Of a stretch of DNA of 64,000 nucleotides, positions 18,245-29,607 are shown piece by piece (position 1 is the first letter of the stretch; every line of letters starts with the position of its first letter). The notes below the pieces were generated by a model. The model worked only from the letters and a program-made list of their open reading frames with translations. It was not told where the DNA came from and searched no databases. The position numbers and the translations under genes were made by a program. Origin of the DNA: Pseudoalteromonas citrea (GTDB lineage: Bacteria > Pseudomonadota > Gammaproteobacteria > Enterobacterales > Alteromonadaceae); the NCBI RefSeq assembly GCF_000238375.3, contig NZ_AHBZ03000012.1, positions 248,001 through 312,000 of the forward strand, given 5' to 3'.

Positions 18245-18320
18245 GGGTCGTTAGCTCAGTTGGGAGAGCATCGCCCTTACAAGGCGAGGGTCACTGGTTC
18301 AAGTCCAGTACGACCCACCA
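18245..18320 (+). tRNA. tRNA-Val (anticodon TAC), copy 2
   Basis: Identical to copy 1, with acceptor stem GGGTCGT/ACGACCC. Confidence 0.97.
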
Positions 18321-18337
18321 AATAAAACACATAATCT

Positions 18338-18413
18338 GGGTGATTAGCTCAGTTGGGAGAGCATCGCCCTTACAAGGCGAGGGTCACTGGTTCAAGTCCA
18401 GTATCACCCACCA
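18338..18413 (+). tRNA. tRNA-Val (anticodon TAC), copy 3, variant acceptor
   Basis: Same body as copy 1 but acceptor stem GGGTGAT/ATCACCC; both strands of the stem change together so pairing is kept. Confidence 0.97.
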
Positions 18414-18453
18414 CTTTAATCGTGGACACCAGATTATATTGTCAATCTAAAAT

Positions 18454-18529
18454 GGGTCGTTAGCTCAGTTGGGAGAGCATCGCCCTTACAAGGCGAGGGT
18501 CACTGGTTCAAGTCCAGTACGACCCACCA
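18454..18529 (+). tRNA. tRNA-Val (anticodon TAC), copy 4
   Basis: Identical to copy 1, with acceptor stem GGGTCGT/ACGACCC. Confidence 0.97.
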
Positions 18530-18545
18530 TTTTAGATATTTTTGC

Positions 18546-18621
18546 GGGTCGTTAGCTCAGTTGGGAGAGCATCGCCCTTACAAGGCGAGGGTCACTGGTT
18601 CAAGTCCAGTACGACCCACCA
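18546..18621 (+). tRNA. tRNA-Val (anticodon TAC), copy 5
   Basis: Identical to copy 1, with acceptor stem GGGTCGT/ACGACCC. Confidence 0.97.
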
Positions 18622-18655
18622 TTTTCATAATGGTGATAAGCAGAATTGATTATTT

Positions 18656-18731
18656 GGGTGATTAGCTCAGTTGGGAGAGCATCGCCCTTACAAGGCGAGG
18701 GTCACTGGTTCAAGTCCAGTATCACCCACCA
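18656..18731 (+). tRNA. tRNA-Val (anticodon TAC), copy 6, variant acceptor
   Basis: Same sequence as copy 3 (GGGTGAT/ATCACCC acceptor). Confidence 0.97.
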
Positions 18732-18752
18732 AATAATCAAAAAACTATATGT

Positions 18753-18828
18753 GGGTGATTAGCTCAGTTGGGAGAGCATCGCCCTTACAAGGCGAGGGTC
18801 ACTGGTTCAAGTCCAGTATCACCCACCA
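18753..18828 (+). tRNA. tRNA-Val (anticodon TAC), copy 7, variant acceptor
   Basis: Same sequence as copy 3 (GGGTGAT/ATCACCC acceptor). It is the last gene of the array; no clear terminator hairpin follows. Confidence 0.97.
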
Positions 18829-18970
18829 CATATGGTTTAAAACACTCCTCTACTTCATTTGTATTCTTAATTTTGCAATAAACATCTCATCTTAAACTCA
18901 ATCTATTTCAAAATGCTTGTTAAGCGACTAAACTACTCACAGCACATTTTATTATAAGTTATTCATTTGC

Positions 18971-20605
18971 ATGAGTGTTCAGCCCTTTATCAACACCAAA
19001 ATTTTAATTGTCGAAGAACAACCTTTGGCGCTAAGCCATATGAAGCGTTCTTTAGAGCAATTAGACTTTAGGAATTTAAAATTTGCTGAACATGCACAAG
19101 CTGCGATTGAGCATTGTCGTATTGAGAAATTTGATTTAGTGATCTGCTCTTTTGATCTTACTAAGCGACAAGATGGTTATCAGCTTTATGAAGAACTAAA
19201 AAGTAAACGCCTTGTCCGAAACGCCACCTCTTTTATTTTTGTTTCTGCTGAAACCAGCGGAGAGCTCGTCCATAGCGTTATTGAGCTACAGCCCGACGAT
19301 TTTTTAGTTAAACCTTTTACTATTAAAGAGTTAAGAGGCCGAATTGAGCGCGTATTAAAGCGTAAGCGTTCATTAAAAAAAATATATACTTTTATTGATG
19401 ATGGTAACGACTCTAAAGCCGTTAAGTTAATTGATGTTGAATTAGATAAACGAGGTCACGCTTACAGCCCAATGTTACTTAAGCTAAAAGGCGAAGCCTT
19501 ATTACGCCTCAACCGTGTCAAAGATGCTAAAAAGTTCTATAAGTCGGCGCTCAATTTGCAAAAGTTCACTTGGGCAAAAATAGGCCTTATTGAAGCATTA
19601 ATTGCTAACAATGAAGACGCCCTTGCACAGCGCATGCTTAAAACCATGTTAGAGCGCTCTGAGACGCGCCTAATTGCGCTAGATCTATTAGGCAGACTCG
19701 AAATAAAACTAAGCCAATTTGAAACTGCTCAAGACTTCTTAAGTGAAGCATCTAAGATCGCACCCCGAAATATTGACCGACAAAAGTCTCTTAGCCGCAT
19801 TGCACTCATTAACCATGACTACGAACGCAGCTACCACGCACAAAAAGACATTGCCCAATATGCTAAACATTCCATTCATGATAGCCCTGAAGTTTATCTA
19901 AATGCGGTAAGAGCGGGTATCGACTTTGCATTAAGTACCGATCAAACTGAGCAAGTAAACCGTATTACTCGCCAAACACAGCAATATTTAGGGGAATTAA
20001 AAAAGCAGTTTCCAAATGCCGATAATCAAGCTCAAATCGATGTGCTTAATGCGCGCATACATTATTTAAAAGATGAAAGCAGAAACGCACGAAAGCTCAT
20101 TGAACAATTAGAGGATGAGCCTTCAATACGCTCTGTGGATGCATCATTGGACAAAGCAAAGGCCTACCATGAACTTGGTTTTCACCACAAAGCACAAGAG
20201 TTGTTTACGCAGATAGTTGCCCATTGCGAGCGCCATGACAATGTGAGTGACCCAATTACGATGCATTATATTCAGCAGCAGCAAAGTGAGCGACGTGATA
20301 TCACCATGGGTCCAAAAGAATTAAATAATCACGCGGTAAATCAGTTCAATCGGGGTCATTTAGATATGGCACTAGAAGCGTTCTCTCAGGCATTTAGGAT
20401 CATGCCTAAAAATGCAAGCATCGCACTCAACTTGTTACAATGCTTGCTCGATAACACCGGCAAAAATGGTCAAACGTTTAACTCAACGCTGGCTAAAAAA
20501 TGTGTTTCTGCCCTCAATGAAAGTACCACTCTCGAACCTGAACAAAAAACCCGCCTTGATAAGCTGCTAGCACAACTCACCGAAATGGGATTATCTATCG
20601 ACTAG
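18971..20605 (+). CDS. TPR response regulator with degenerate receiver domain
   Basis: A 544-residue protein with an N-terminal receiver-like domain (about 10-130) and a long helical C-terminal part with TPR-type repeats (about 155-540). In the receiver the phospho-acceptor Asp is replaced: the third strand reads FDLVICSFDL with Ser60 where CheY-type proteins have Asp. The acidic start (VEEQP), Ser92 and the invariant Lys114 (VKPF) remain. It therefore probably acts as a phosphorylation-independent scaffold or binding module. There is no DNA-binding or enzymatic output domain. The general layout resembles VieB-type regulators. The 3' end overlaps msrB convergently by four bases. Confidence 0.82.
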   Translation: MSVQPFINTKILIVEEQPLALSHMKRSLEQLDFRNLKFAEHAQAAIEHCRIEKFDLVICSFDLTKRQDGYQLYEELKSKRLVRNATSFIFVSAETSGELVHSVIELQPDDFLVKPFTIKELRGRIERVLKRKRSLKKIYTFIDDGNDSKAVKLIDVELDKRGHAYSPMLLKLKGEALLRLNRVKDAKKFYKSALNLQKFTWAKIGLIEALIANNEDALAQRMLKTMLERSETRLIALDLLGRLEIKLSQFETAQDFLSEASKIAPRNIDRQKSLSRIALINHDYERSYHAQKDIAQYAKHSIHDSPEVYLNAVRAGIDFALSTDQTEQVNRITRQTQQYLGELKKQFPNADNQAQIDVLNARIHYLKDESRNARKLIEQLEDEPSIRSVDASLDKAKAYHELGFHHKAQELFTQIVAHCERHDNVSDPITMHYIQQQQSERRDITMGPKELNNHAVNQFNRGHLDMALEAFSQAFRIMPKNASIALNLLQCLLDNTGKNGQTFNSTLAKKCVSALNESTTLEPEQKTRLDKLLAQLTEMGLSID

Positions 20606-21048
20606 CTTTGTACTTTCACCATAGATAGTGCGTTAACACAATAACGTAAACCACTTGGTTTTGGCCCATCAGGGAATACATGTCCTAAATGGGCGTCACA
20701 TACATTGCATACGATTTCGACACGTTGCATCGCATGCGAATTATCGCCTATGTAAGCAATTGCATTATCTTCTGCCGGCTGGGTAAATGAGGGCCAACCC
20801 GAGCCACTATCAAACTTTTCATGCGCATCAAATAATAAGTTATCACAACATGCACAGGCATATTTCCCAGGTTCAAACAATGTGCAGCTACCACTACTGA
20901 AAGGTCGTTCGGTCCCTTTGTTACGGGTAATATAATACACATCCTCATCGAGCTGTGCTTGCCACTGCGCAAGTGTTTTTTCTACTCGCTTATTGGGTGT
21001 CAGATTTCCTTCGGTTGTAAATTTCAGTATATCGCGCCATGTAAGCAT
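20602..21048 (-). CDS. msrB: peptide-methionine (R)-S-oxide reductase
   Basis: Repairs the R-sulfoxide of oxidised methionine in proteins. The 148 residues contain the two zinc-binding CxxC pairs (CACC and CNVC), the segment DSGSGWPSF, and the active-site Cys in RYCVNALSM near the C-terminus. No signal peptide, so cytoplasmic. A single-domain MsrB, not fused to MsrA. The gene is convergent with the TPR response regulator. Confidence 0.96.
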   Translation of the reverse strand: MLTWRDILKFTTEGNLTPNKRVEKTLAQWQAQLDEDVYYITRNKGTERPFSSGSCTLFEPGKYACACCDNLLFDAHEKFDSGSGWPSFTQPAEDNAIAYIGDNSHAMQRVEIVCNVCDAHLGHVFPDGPKPSGLRYCVNALSMVKVQS

Positions 21049-21222
21049 TTTATTTACCTTTACTTGTTATATTGAAAACCTAATAACCATACTACGTTCA
21101 TCACGATACATTTGGCTCAATTCGGCTAAAAGACCATTTAATACGCAATTACTATGATCACTATTTTTCTTAGCTCTTGCTGTATCAATAAATAACACCT
21201 CTCACATCGCAAATTTTTTACA

Positions 21223-21714
21223 TCAGCCTTTTGTTTTCTTAGTGCTCTTTTCTGGTTCAGGCCAATCATTAAAGAAATGTTTAAGATAGCGACTTCGCAC
21301 TAAGTATAAAATCACCCATAACAACATCACCATTTGCACAGCCAGATATAACGAAAACTGATAGTAACTTTGTGATGCTTGTAAAATAAGCCAACTAAGA
21401 TCTGCCAGCGCAGCCAAGAGCAATGGCCATCGCATGTAACGCCAGTACTTTGCTAAATGCTGTGAACTAGAAGGTCTACGTAATGAAAAAACAACGGTGG
21501 GCACAAGTGCAACCGCACCAATACCCAAAGCAACAAAAAAATGCTGCTTAGATTGAAAAAATAACGACATAAAGTCTAAATCAGGTCGCCTTGCAATCGC
21601 AGAAAAAATCCACAGTAAATACGCACGAAGCAGTACGAGCAACGTGAGGTTAAAGCCAATTGGGGTGCGATATACACCATACTTATCCCAATACTCAGGG
21701 CCATACTGCTTCAT
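21223..21714 (-). CDS. DUF2919-like inner membrane protein
   Basis: A 163-residue protein with an N-terminal polar motif (YGPEYWDKYGVYRTPIGF) and about four hydrophobic segments (roughly 22-45, 58-76, 92-112, 118-142), ending in a basic tail. The N-terminal pattern and layout resemble DUF2919 proteins such as E. coli YfeZ. Function is unknown. It lies 57 bp after ligA on the minus strand and may be cotranscribed with it. Confidence 0.6.
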   Translation of the reverse strand: MKQYGPEYWDKYGVYRTPIGFNLTLLVLLRAYLLWIFSAIARRPDLDFMSLFFQSKQHFFVALGIGAVALVPTVVFSLRRPSSSQHLAKYWRYMRWPLLLAALADLSWLILQASQSYYQFSLYLAVQMVMLLWVILYLVRSRYLKHFFNDWPEPEKSTKKTKG

Positions 21715-21771
21715 TACTCTACTCCACTTACCGGCAAAGCAGACTTACTTTGCCGACAGTATGTTTAATGA

Positions 21772-23868
<2,097 letters not shown>

Positions 23869-23872
23869 TTAC

Positions 23873-24604
23873 TTAAACTGCATACTCACGTACTTTCTCT
23901 ACATATGCTCGTACAGCATTAACTGACAAAGGCTCTCGGCTGCTGTCTAACACGGTCGCTCCGAACTCATCAGCCAACTTTTTAGCTGCGCCATGTAACA
24001 TGTTAAATGCCGCGAGGCTATCGCCTTCACAGGGAAGAGTCATAAAAAGACTCACCCCTGCGGTACCAAACTGTTCCATATTATCAATGTCAAATGTCCC
24101 TGGATTGAACATATTGACTAAACGAAATAACACCGGCCCGTTTCCAGACGGCTCAACATGGCGGTTAAAAAAACCTTCATCTGAGTATTTAAAGCCTAAG
24201 CTTAATACAGCAGGTAACAGCCTTGAACCTGCCATTGTTAACCCTTCTGGCATAGCAATATGTAATATAATGAAATCAGATGGTTCTTGTACAGGCTGCG
24301 CTGGTGCACTTGTGTCTGGCTCCACTTCAGATTCAGCACCTTGCTGCACATCTACTGAAGTAATGTCGCTGCCGTTGTTCGTAATAGGCTCATCATCTAC
24401 CGCAGCAAAGTTCATCTCCCCAATTTCTGGTTCATCGTTACTTTGTATTGATGAAGGCTGCTCAGTTTGAGGCTCCGCCTCTTGCTCTCGCTGTTTCTCA
24501 TCCGGTTGGTCCTTTTTACGAACCGACCATAAACCATGGACCAGTAATCCACCAATTACTAATGCGCTGATCACGATTAACGCCCATCTCAATTCTGTGG
24601 CCAT
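23873..24604 (-). CDS. zipA: cell division protein ZipA
   Basis: Membrane anchor for FtsZ at the division ring. The N-terminus is the single membrane helix (about 8-28: LIVISALVIGGLLVHGLW), then a charged Pro/Glu-rich linker (about 30-105), then the C-terminal FtsZ-binding domain (from FIILHIAMPEGLTMAGSRLL to the end). Length (243) is a little short because the linker is compact. It lies 19 bp after smc and upstream of ligA. Confidence 0.95.
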   Translation of the reverse strand: MATELRWALIVISALVIGGLLVHGLWSVRKKDQPDEKQREQEAEPQTEQPSSIQSNDEPEIGEMNFAAVDDEPITNNGSDITSVDVQQGAESEVEPDTSAPAQPVQEPSDFIILHIAMPEGLTMAGSRLLPAVLSLGFKYSDEGFFNRHVEPSGNGPVLFRLVNMFNPGTFDIDNMEQFGTAGVSLFMTLPCEGDSLAAFNMLHGAAKKLADEFGATVLDSSREPLSVNAVRAYVEKVREYAV

Positions 24605-24623
24605 TGCTCACCTTTTTTTATTC

Positions 24624-27600
24624 TCATGCTTGTGCCATTTGCACTGCTTGCTCTATGTCAACGGCAACCATTCTCGAAACACCAGGTTCCGCCATAGTTA
24701 CCCCCGTCAGTTTACCAGCCATTTCCATTGCAATTTTGTTATGGCTAATATAAATAAATTGTACCGTTTGAGACATTTCCTCAACTAAACGACAAAAACG
24801 TCCAACGTTTGCGTCATCTAACGGTGCATCAACCTCATCAAGCATACAAAATGGTGCTGGATTCAGTCTAAAGATAGAAAACACCAATGATAATGCGGTC
24901 AGCGCTTTTTCTCCACCACTTAACAGATGAATTGTTGAGTTTTTCTTTCCTGGCGGTCTTGCCATGATACTCACACCACTTTCTAGCAAGTCATCGCTCG
25001 TCAACTCTAAGTATGCACTACCCCCTCCAAAAACCTTAGGAAATAACTCTTTTAAATCATCATTAATTTGATCGAAGGTTGCCTTAAAGCGAATTTTAGT
25101 CTCTTTATCAATTTTTCTGATCGCATTCTCTAATGTTTTTAATGCAGAAGTTAAATCTTCAAGTTGACCATCTAGGTAACCTTTCCTTTCGCTTGCTTCT
25201 TCAAACTCTGTAATTGCCGCCAAGTTCACTGCACCCAACGCTTGTAATGACTCAAGTACCGTATTTAACTGTAACTGAAGCGTATTGACATTGCTATTTT
25301 CAGGTAACGCAGCCAAAACCTCAGCAACCTTTTGTTCTAAACTTTCTAGCGGTTCTAATGCAGCCTGAGCTTTAATTGCTAAACCTTGCTCATCTAATTG
25401 ATGTTTTTGTAGTAACTCACGCAACCGCGCAACTTCACTGTTAGCTCCTTTTAAAGAAAGTTGCTTTTCTTGCAGTTGCACTTTAGCTTGCTGTAATTGC
25501 TGTTGCAAACCCTCAAACACCTTTTGCTGCTCCGTCTGATGTAACAACAACTGGGTGATACTTTTCTCAATGTCACTCATCGGAGCGGTTAATAGCAGCA
25601 GAGCCTCATGCACCTTTTTTGATTGCTCAAAAGCCAGGGTATAACTTTTTTGGCTATGATCTACTTTCGACTGCGCTAATTGCCAAGCACTTTTAGCTTG
25701 CTGCTCGGCGAGTGTCGCTGCATGTAGCTTTTGTAATCCCGCTTCTTTATTGGCAATCGCTTGTTTTTGTTCACTCTTTTTTTGTTCAAACTGGCCTTTA
25801 AGCTGTATACAATGAGATTGATGCTGCGACAAAATAGTCTGAGAAGCTATATGCGCTTGCTCAGCGTTATTTAATGCTCGTTGACTATTGGTCAAATGCT
25901 CATTTAACGTTTGCAGCTTACTCTGCATTGACTCATAACTTTCAAGCCATTGACTACTCTGCTGCTTTAATATCTCATGACGTGAGTGTAATACCGCAAC
26001 CTGTTTAGAAAAATGGTGTACTTGCTCTTTATTGTGCGCTTCAGATGCCTCACAATCGGCTAATTGGGTTGAGAGCGTGATAACCCCCTGCTCTAACACG
26101 CCTAGTTTCTCCTCGACACTGGGTAAACTCTGTTGAAGCGTTCGAAACCTTGCGTGTTGACTTAGAACACTATCTTTACCGTTATTTTTTACTGTTGCAC
26201 GCCAATTCTCACCATATAAACATCCAGATAAATCAATGCCAAAAACCCACTGTTCATGCACGTTAAACTGCTCGTTGCTTTTTATCAATTGCACTTTATT
26301 AAGTAACGAAGGATAAATCTCACTGTCAATTAACTCCGCCACTGAGCCTATTTTTGCTTTGTGCTCAATCGGCCAAACTGCATTATCTGCTGCACATTGC
26401 GACACTTTTAAAGTGTCCAAACCCAAAAGAGCACGCTCCACCAGCATTTCAAATCCGGCTTTTACTCGCAGAGAGCTCAATAAACGGTCATTTTCCTCAT
26501 CACTTGTTAGCGCTAAAACTTGTGCCAGAGCATCAAGGTTAGCGCTTAAGTTAGTATGAACGTGTTGTTGTTCTACAAGTGCTTTTTTTGCCGTTTTATG
26601 TTGCTGGGTGAGGCTATGTAAATGCGAAGCGATATCTTGCCCAGTAGCCTGTAATTGAGCAATTTTATGTGTATTATCAACAAGCGCTTGTTGTTCTTGT
26701 TTACTCTTTTCCCTAGGATCATCAGCAGCCAAAACCTTGATTTGTTTGGCTAACTCTTGTTGTTTCTCTCGGTTATGCTCATGTGCTTGTTGTGCATTTA
26801 TGTAGTGTTGCTCTATTTTTACATATTCCGATTGGTACTGCTCAAGCAACTCTGTGGCTGTTTGCAACGCGGCTTCATCAGCTTGATTGCCTGAGCTTAG
26901 CTCTTCATAAATGTATTGGTATTCTTCTAATTGTAATTGAGTAACCAGTTTACTCTCAGAACAGTCTTTTACTAATTCATTCGACTTTTTAGCTGCAACC
27001 GTCAATGATGACAGGTTTATTTGCGCTTCATCGGTTTCTTTTTTATATTCAACCGCTTGCTGCTGCAGGTCTCTATGCTTGTCAACTAAATGTATTTTCT
27101 GCTGCTCTGCTTTCGTCAAGTCAGTATGAATTTGATGAATACTCAGCTGCTGCTCTGCTATTGCATCATTTAAATTTGTGACTTGCCCCTCTAATGCAGC
27201 AAGTACATCATGATGGCCGCTATGTGCAGTATTTAAAAATTCAATCTCAGATTGTACTTTTGTTATATGCTGCAACTTTTGCTGCTGCTTTTGATAAAAC
27301 CCCTGCCACTTTAAAACTGCTAATTGACCTTTATAAGTGCGCTCCTGCTGCTTTAAAGTACGATAGGCTTGTGCGTCTTTTGCCTGCACAGCTAAGCGGT
27401 CAAGCTGCAGCTGCAATTCTTTACGTACATCAAGCAGCCGTTCTAAGTTTTCTCGCGTGCTTTTTATCCTCGTCTGCGTTTCACGTCGACGCTCTTTATA
27501 TTTTGATACGCCCGCAGCTTCTTCAAGAAACACACGCAGCTCTTGCGGCTTACTCTCTATCAGCCGAGAGATCATGCCTTGCTCAATGATTGCATAACTG

Positions 27601-28016
27601 CGCGGACCCAAGCCTGTACCTAGAAAAATATCAGTAATATCTCGCTTACGGCATTTACTGCCATTAAGGAAGTACAAGGATTGACCATCACGCGTCACTA
27701 ATCTTTTAATTGATACGGTGTTACGATCGGCTAATGTTCCAGGCAAACGCCCTTGGGCATTATCAAACATCAACTCTACAGATGCTTGTGATATCGGTTT
27801 ACGGTTTGTTGACCCATTAAAAATAACATCGGTCATCGCGTCACCGCGTAAGTTTTTCGCAGAGCTTTCACCGAGCACCCACCGTACCGCATCAATGACA
27901 TTCGATTTGCCACACCCATTAGGGCCAACAACACATGTCATTTGATCAATAAAAGGGATTTTAGTTGGCTCAACAAAGGACTTAAAGCCAGCGAGTTTAA
28001 TACTGCTTAACCGCAT
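24624..28016 (-). CDS. smc: chromosome segregation protein SMC
   Basis: Condensin-type ATPase that organises the chromosome, normally with ScpA and ScpB. The 1130 residues have an N-terminal Walker A (GPNGCGKS, 31-38), two long Gln-rich coiled coils around a hinge at about 500-640, and a C-terminal head with the LLSGGEKA signature and Walker B (FCMLDEVDAPLDD). Unusually for Enterobacterales, which use MukB, this organism has classical SMC, as expected for Alteromonadales. scpA and scpB are not in the window. Confidence 0.97.
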   Translation of the reverse strand: MRLSSIKLAGFKSFVEPTKIPFIDQMTCVVGPNGCGKSNVIDAVRWVLGESSAKNLRGDAMTDVIFNGSTNRKPISQASVELMFDNAQGRLPGTLADRNTVSIKRLVTRDGQSLYFLNGSKCRKRDITDIFLGTGLGPRSYAIIEQGMISRLIESKPQELRVFLEEAAGVSKYKERRRETQTRIKSTRENLERLLDVRKELQLQLDRLAVQAKDAQAYRTLKQQERTYKGQLAVLKWQGFYQKQQQKLQHITKVQSEIEFLNTAHSGHHDVLAALEGQVTNLNDAIAEQQLSIHQIHTDLTKAEQQKIHLVDKHRDLQQQAVEYKKETDEAQINLSSLTVAAKKSNELVKDCSESKLVTQLQLEEYQYIYEELSSGNQADEAALQTATELLEQYQSEYVKIEQHYINAQQAHEHNREKQQELAKQIKVLAADDPREKSKQEQQALVDNTHKIAQLQATGQDIASHLHSLTQQHKTAKKALVEQQHVHTNLSANLDALAQVLALTSDEENDRLLSSLRVKAGFEMLVERALLGLDTLKVSQCAADNAVWPIEHKAKIGSVAELIDSEIYPSLLNKVQLIKSNEQFNVHEQWVFGIDLSGCLYGENWRATVKNNGKDSVLSQHARFRTLQQSLPSVEEKLGVLEQGVITLSTQLADCEASEAHNKEQVHHFSKQVAVLHSRHEILKQQSSQWLESYESMQSKLQTLNEHLTNSQRALNNAEQAHIASQTILSQHQSHCIQLKGQFEQKKSEQKQAIANKEAGLQKLHAATLAEQQAKSAWQLAQSKVDHSQKSYTLAFEQSKKVHEALLLLTAPMSDIEKSITQLLLHQTEQQKVFEGLQQQLQQAKVQLQEKQLSLKGANSEVARLRELLQKHQLDEQGLAIKAQAALEPLESLEQKVAEVLAALPENSNVNTLQLQLNTVLESLQALGAVNLAAITEFEEASERKGYLDGQLEDLTSALKTLENAIRKIDKETKIRFKATFDQINDDLKELFPKVFGGGSAYLELTSDDLLESGVSIMARPPGKKNSTIHLLSGGEKALTALSLVFSIFRLNPAPFCMLDEVDAPLDDANVGRFCRLVEEMSQTVQFIYISHNKIAMEMAGKLTGVTMAEPGVSRMVAVDIEQAVQMAQA

Positions 28017-28067
28017 ATGCTAACTTATACTCGTAGAAATGAAGGCTCTTGAAAACACGGAATATAA

Positions 28068-28799
28068 TTAACCTTGACGCTTTATATTATCTAAAATAAT
28101 ACCTGTCGCCATAGCCACATTGAGAGACTCTGCAACACCGAATGAAGGAATGGTAATAGGGCTATCAATGTACTTACCTACAGGCTCACGTATTCCGTGC
28201 GATTCACTTCCCATAACGAGTACACCACGCGCAGAAAAAGCCGTGTCATGTACATTTTCGCCATTTAAATATGCGCCATAAATACCACCTGAGTAAGACG
28301 CTAAAAACTCTGGAAGGTCGCAACGTACAACATCAACACGGACAAAAGAGCCCATCGTAGCACTGATAACTTTGGGGTTTAGGTGATCAGCACAATCTTC
28401 GCTGACAATGATCTGATTTAGTCCATACCAATCAGCCAACCGAATAATCGTGCCAAGGTTACCAGGATCAGACACGCCATCGAGAGCTAATACGATCCCT
28501 GATGTATCGACTTCTGCACTTTCAGGAAAAGGGACAATTGCAATCGCTGCGTTATTACTCACCAAAGTGCTGACTTTTGATAAACTGTCACTATCAGTTT
28601 CAGTACATGCCACGCCTGCTAACTTTACTGAATGTGCAGATAAAAACTCCGCAGTCGCAAAAAGGTGTACTACTTTCAACCCAGCATCAAGAAGCTCCAA
28701 GATGTTTTTCTCACCCTGAACTAAATACTGCTGATGTTGTTTTCTATATTTTTTTTGTGCTAGCGCACGTAAGAGTTTCGATTGATTTTTAGAGAGCAT
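28068..28799 (-). CDS. TrmH/SpoU-family RNA 2'-O-methyltransferase
   Basis: SAM-dependent RNA ribose methyltransferase with the knotted SPOUT fold. The N-terminal substrate-binding part is recognisable (KKYRKQHQQYLVQGEKNILELL), and the catalytic domain has GVSDPGNLGTIIRLADWYG (motif 1), VLVMGSESHGI (motif 2) and PSFGVAESLNVAMATGIIL (motif 3). At 243 residues it is like the rRNA-directed members; the substrate nucleotide cannot be told. It is 51 bp upstream of smc on the same strand. Confidence 0.88.
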   Translation of the reverse strand: MLSKNQSKLLRALAQKKYRKQHQQYLVQGEKNILELLDAGLKVVHLFATAEFLSAHSVKLAGVACTETDSDSLSKVSTLVSNNAAIAIVPFPESAEVDTSGIVLALDGVSDPGNLGTIIRLADWYGLNQIIVSEDCADHLNPKVISATMGSFVRVDVVRCDLPEFLASYSGGIYGAYLNGENVHDTAFSARGVLVMGSESHGIREPVGKYIDSPITIPSFGVAESLNVAMATGIILDNIKRQG

Positions 28800-29141
28800 A
28801 ACTACCTCAATGTCCTGAGAGGAGGATTATACCTGAGCAGAGAAATAATGCGAGAAACACCGCGCTTGGAGTTTATTAAGCTGCATATTAGTCTATCGAA
28901 CGCGATTAAGATGACATAGGCCAATGTCATTTTGCATTCTTATTTAAGGCGCTTGATCAAAGACACAACCTACACACCAAAAAACCAAAAAACCAACCCT
29001 TCATTAAATATAAAAACAATGCATTAACCTAATTATCTCGACAAGATAGATTAGCGCTGCGTTTTATTTTATTAAATAAGGAAAATTAAATATGAAAAAA
29101 CAAGTATCGCGCTCATCCTATCAACACTCGCCTTTTCTTCA

Positions 29142-29522
29142 ATGTCTAATGCTTCAAGTTTAGGTGTTAATATTACAGAAAAGCCTAGACCAGGTGTACC
29201 CCAAGCACGTTGGACTGATGTGGTTATCGGTGACAATTACGCCCAACACCAAACTGCAAAGTTTAGTTATACTGTTTCTAACTACAGCGTAACATTCAAC
29301 TGGACAACAAATGATGGTGCGACAGGTGGTTGTCATATTAATTATGATGTAAATAGAGATAGCTCAAGTGACTGGGATTATCAGGTAGCTAAAAGACGCT
29401 ATAACAACACAAAAGAAATGTTACTAAACTTAAAAGCAGGCGATCATTTATTTATCCAATCTGCATTTGCAAGTAATACCACGTCTTGTGAAGTCACACT
29501 AAAGCACAATATCGGCTTCTAA
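29142..29522 (+). CDS. small secreted protein, signal peptide out of frame
   Basis: Unrecognised protein. The open frame starts at an internal ATG (MSNASSLGV), but 50 bases upstream at 29092 lies an ATG with a good AAGGA ribosome-binding site followed by exactly six A. With seven A the frame would join and give a typical signal peptide (MKKTSIALILSTLAFSSMSNA) ending just where this frame begins. The mature part (about 115 residues) is rich in Asn, Thr and Ser with two Cys (GGCH and TSCE) that could form a disulfide, and looks like a beta-rich exported domain. It is followed by a bidirectional terminator. As written the gene is frameshifted. Confidence 0.6.
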   Translation: MSNASSLGVNITEKPRPGVPQARWTDVVIGDNYAQHQTAKFSYTVSNYSVTFNWTTNDGATGGCHINYDVNRDSSSDWDYQVAKRRYNNTKEMLLNLKAGDHLFIQSAFASNTTSCEVTLKHNIGF

Positions 29523-29563
29523 TAAGCATGTAAGAATATTTATCAACACTGCTTAGTTGTAAT

Positions 29564-29592
29564 AAAAACAGCGCCACAAAGGCGCTGTTTTT
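29564..29592. terminator. bidirectional terminator
   Basis: AAAAACAGCGCC (29564-29575), loop ACAAA, GGCGCTGTTTTT. A-run and T-run flank the stem on either side, so it can serve both the small secreted protein gene and the convergent subtilase gene. Confidence 0.85.
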
Positions 29593-29607
29593 ATTTCAAA
29601 GTTTTAA

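Noticed and set aside
16769-18828. Integrative element next to the tRNA genes
   Set aside because: No integrase, no direct repeat of a tRNA 3' end outside the tRNA genes themselves, and no cargo genes in the gap.
24000-24470. Plus-strand frame of 156 codons opposite zipA
   Set aside because: Shadow of zipA; the opposite strand has the conserved ZipA domains and position.
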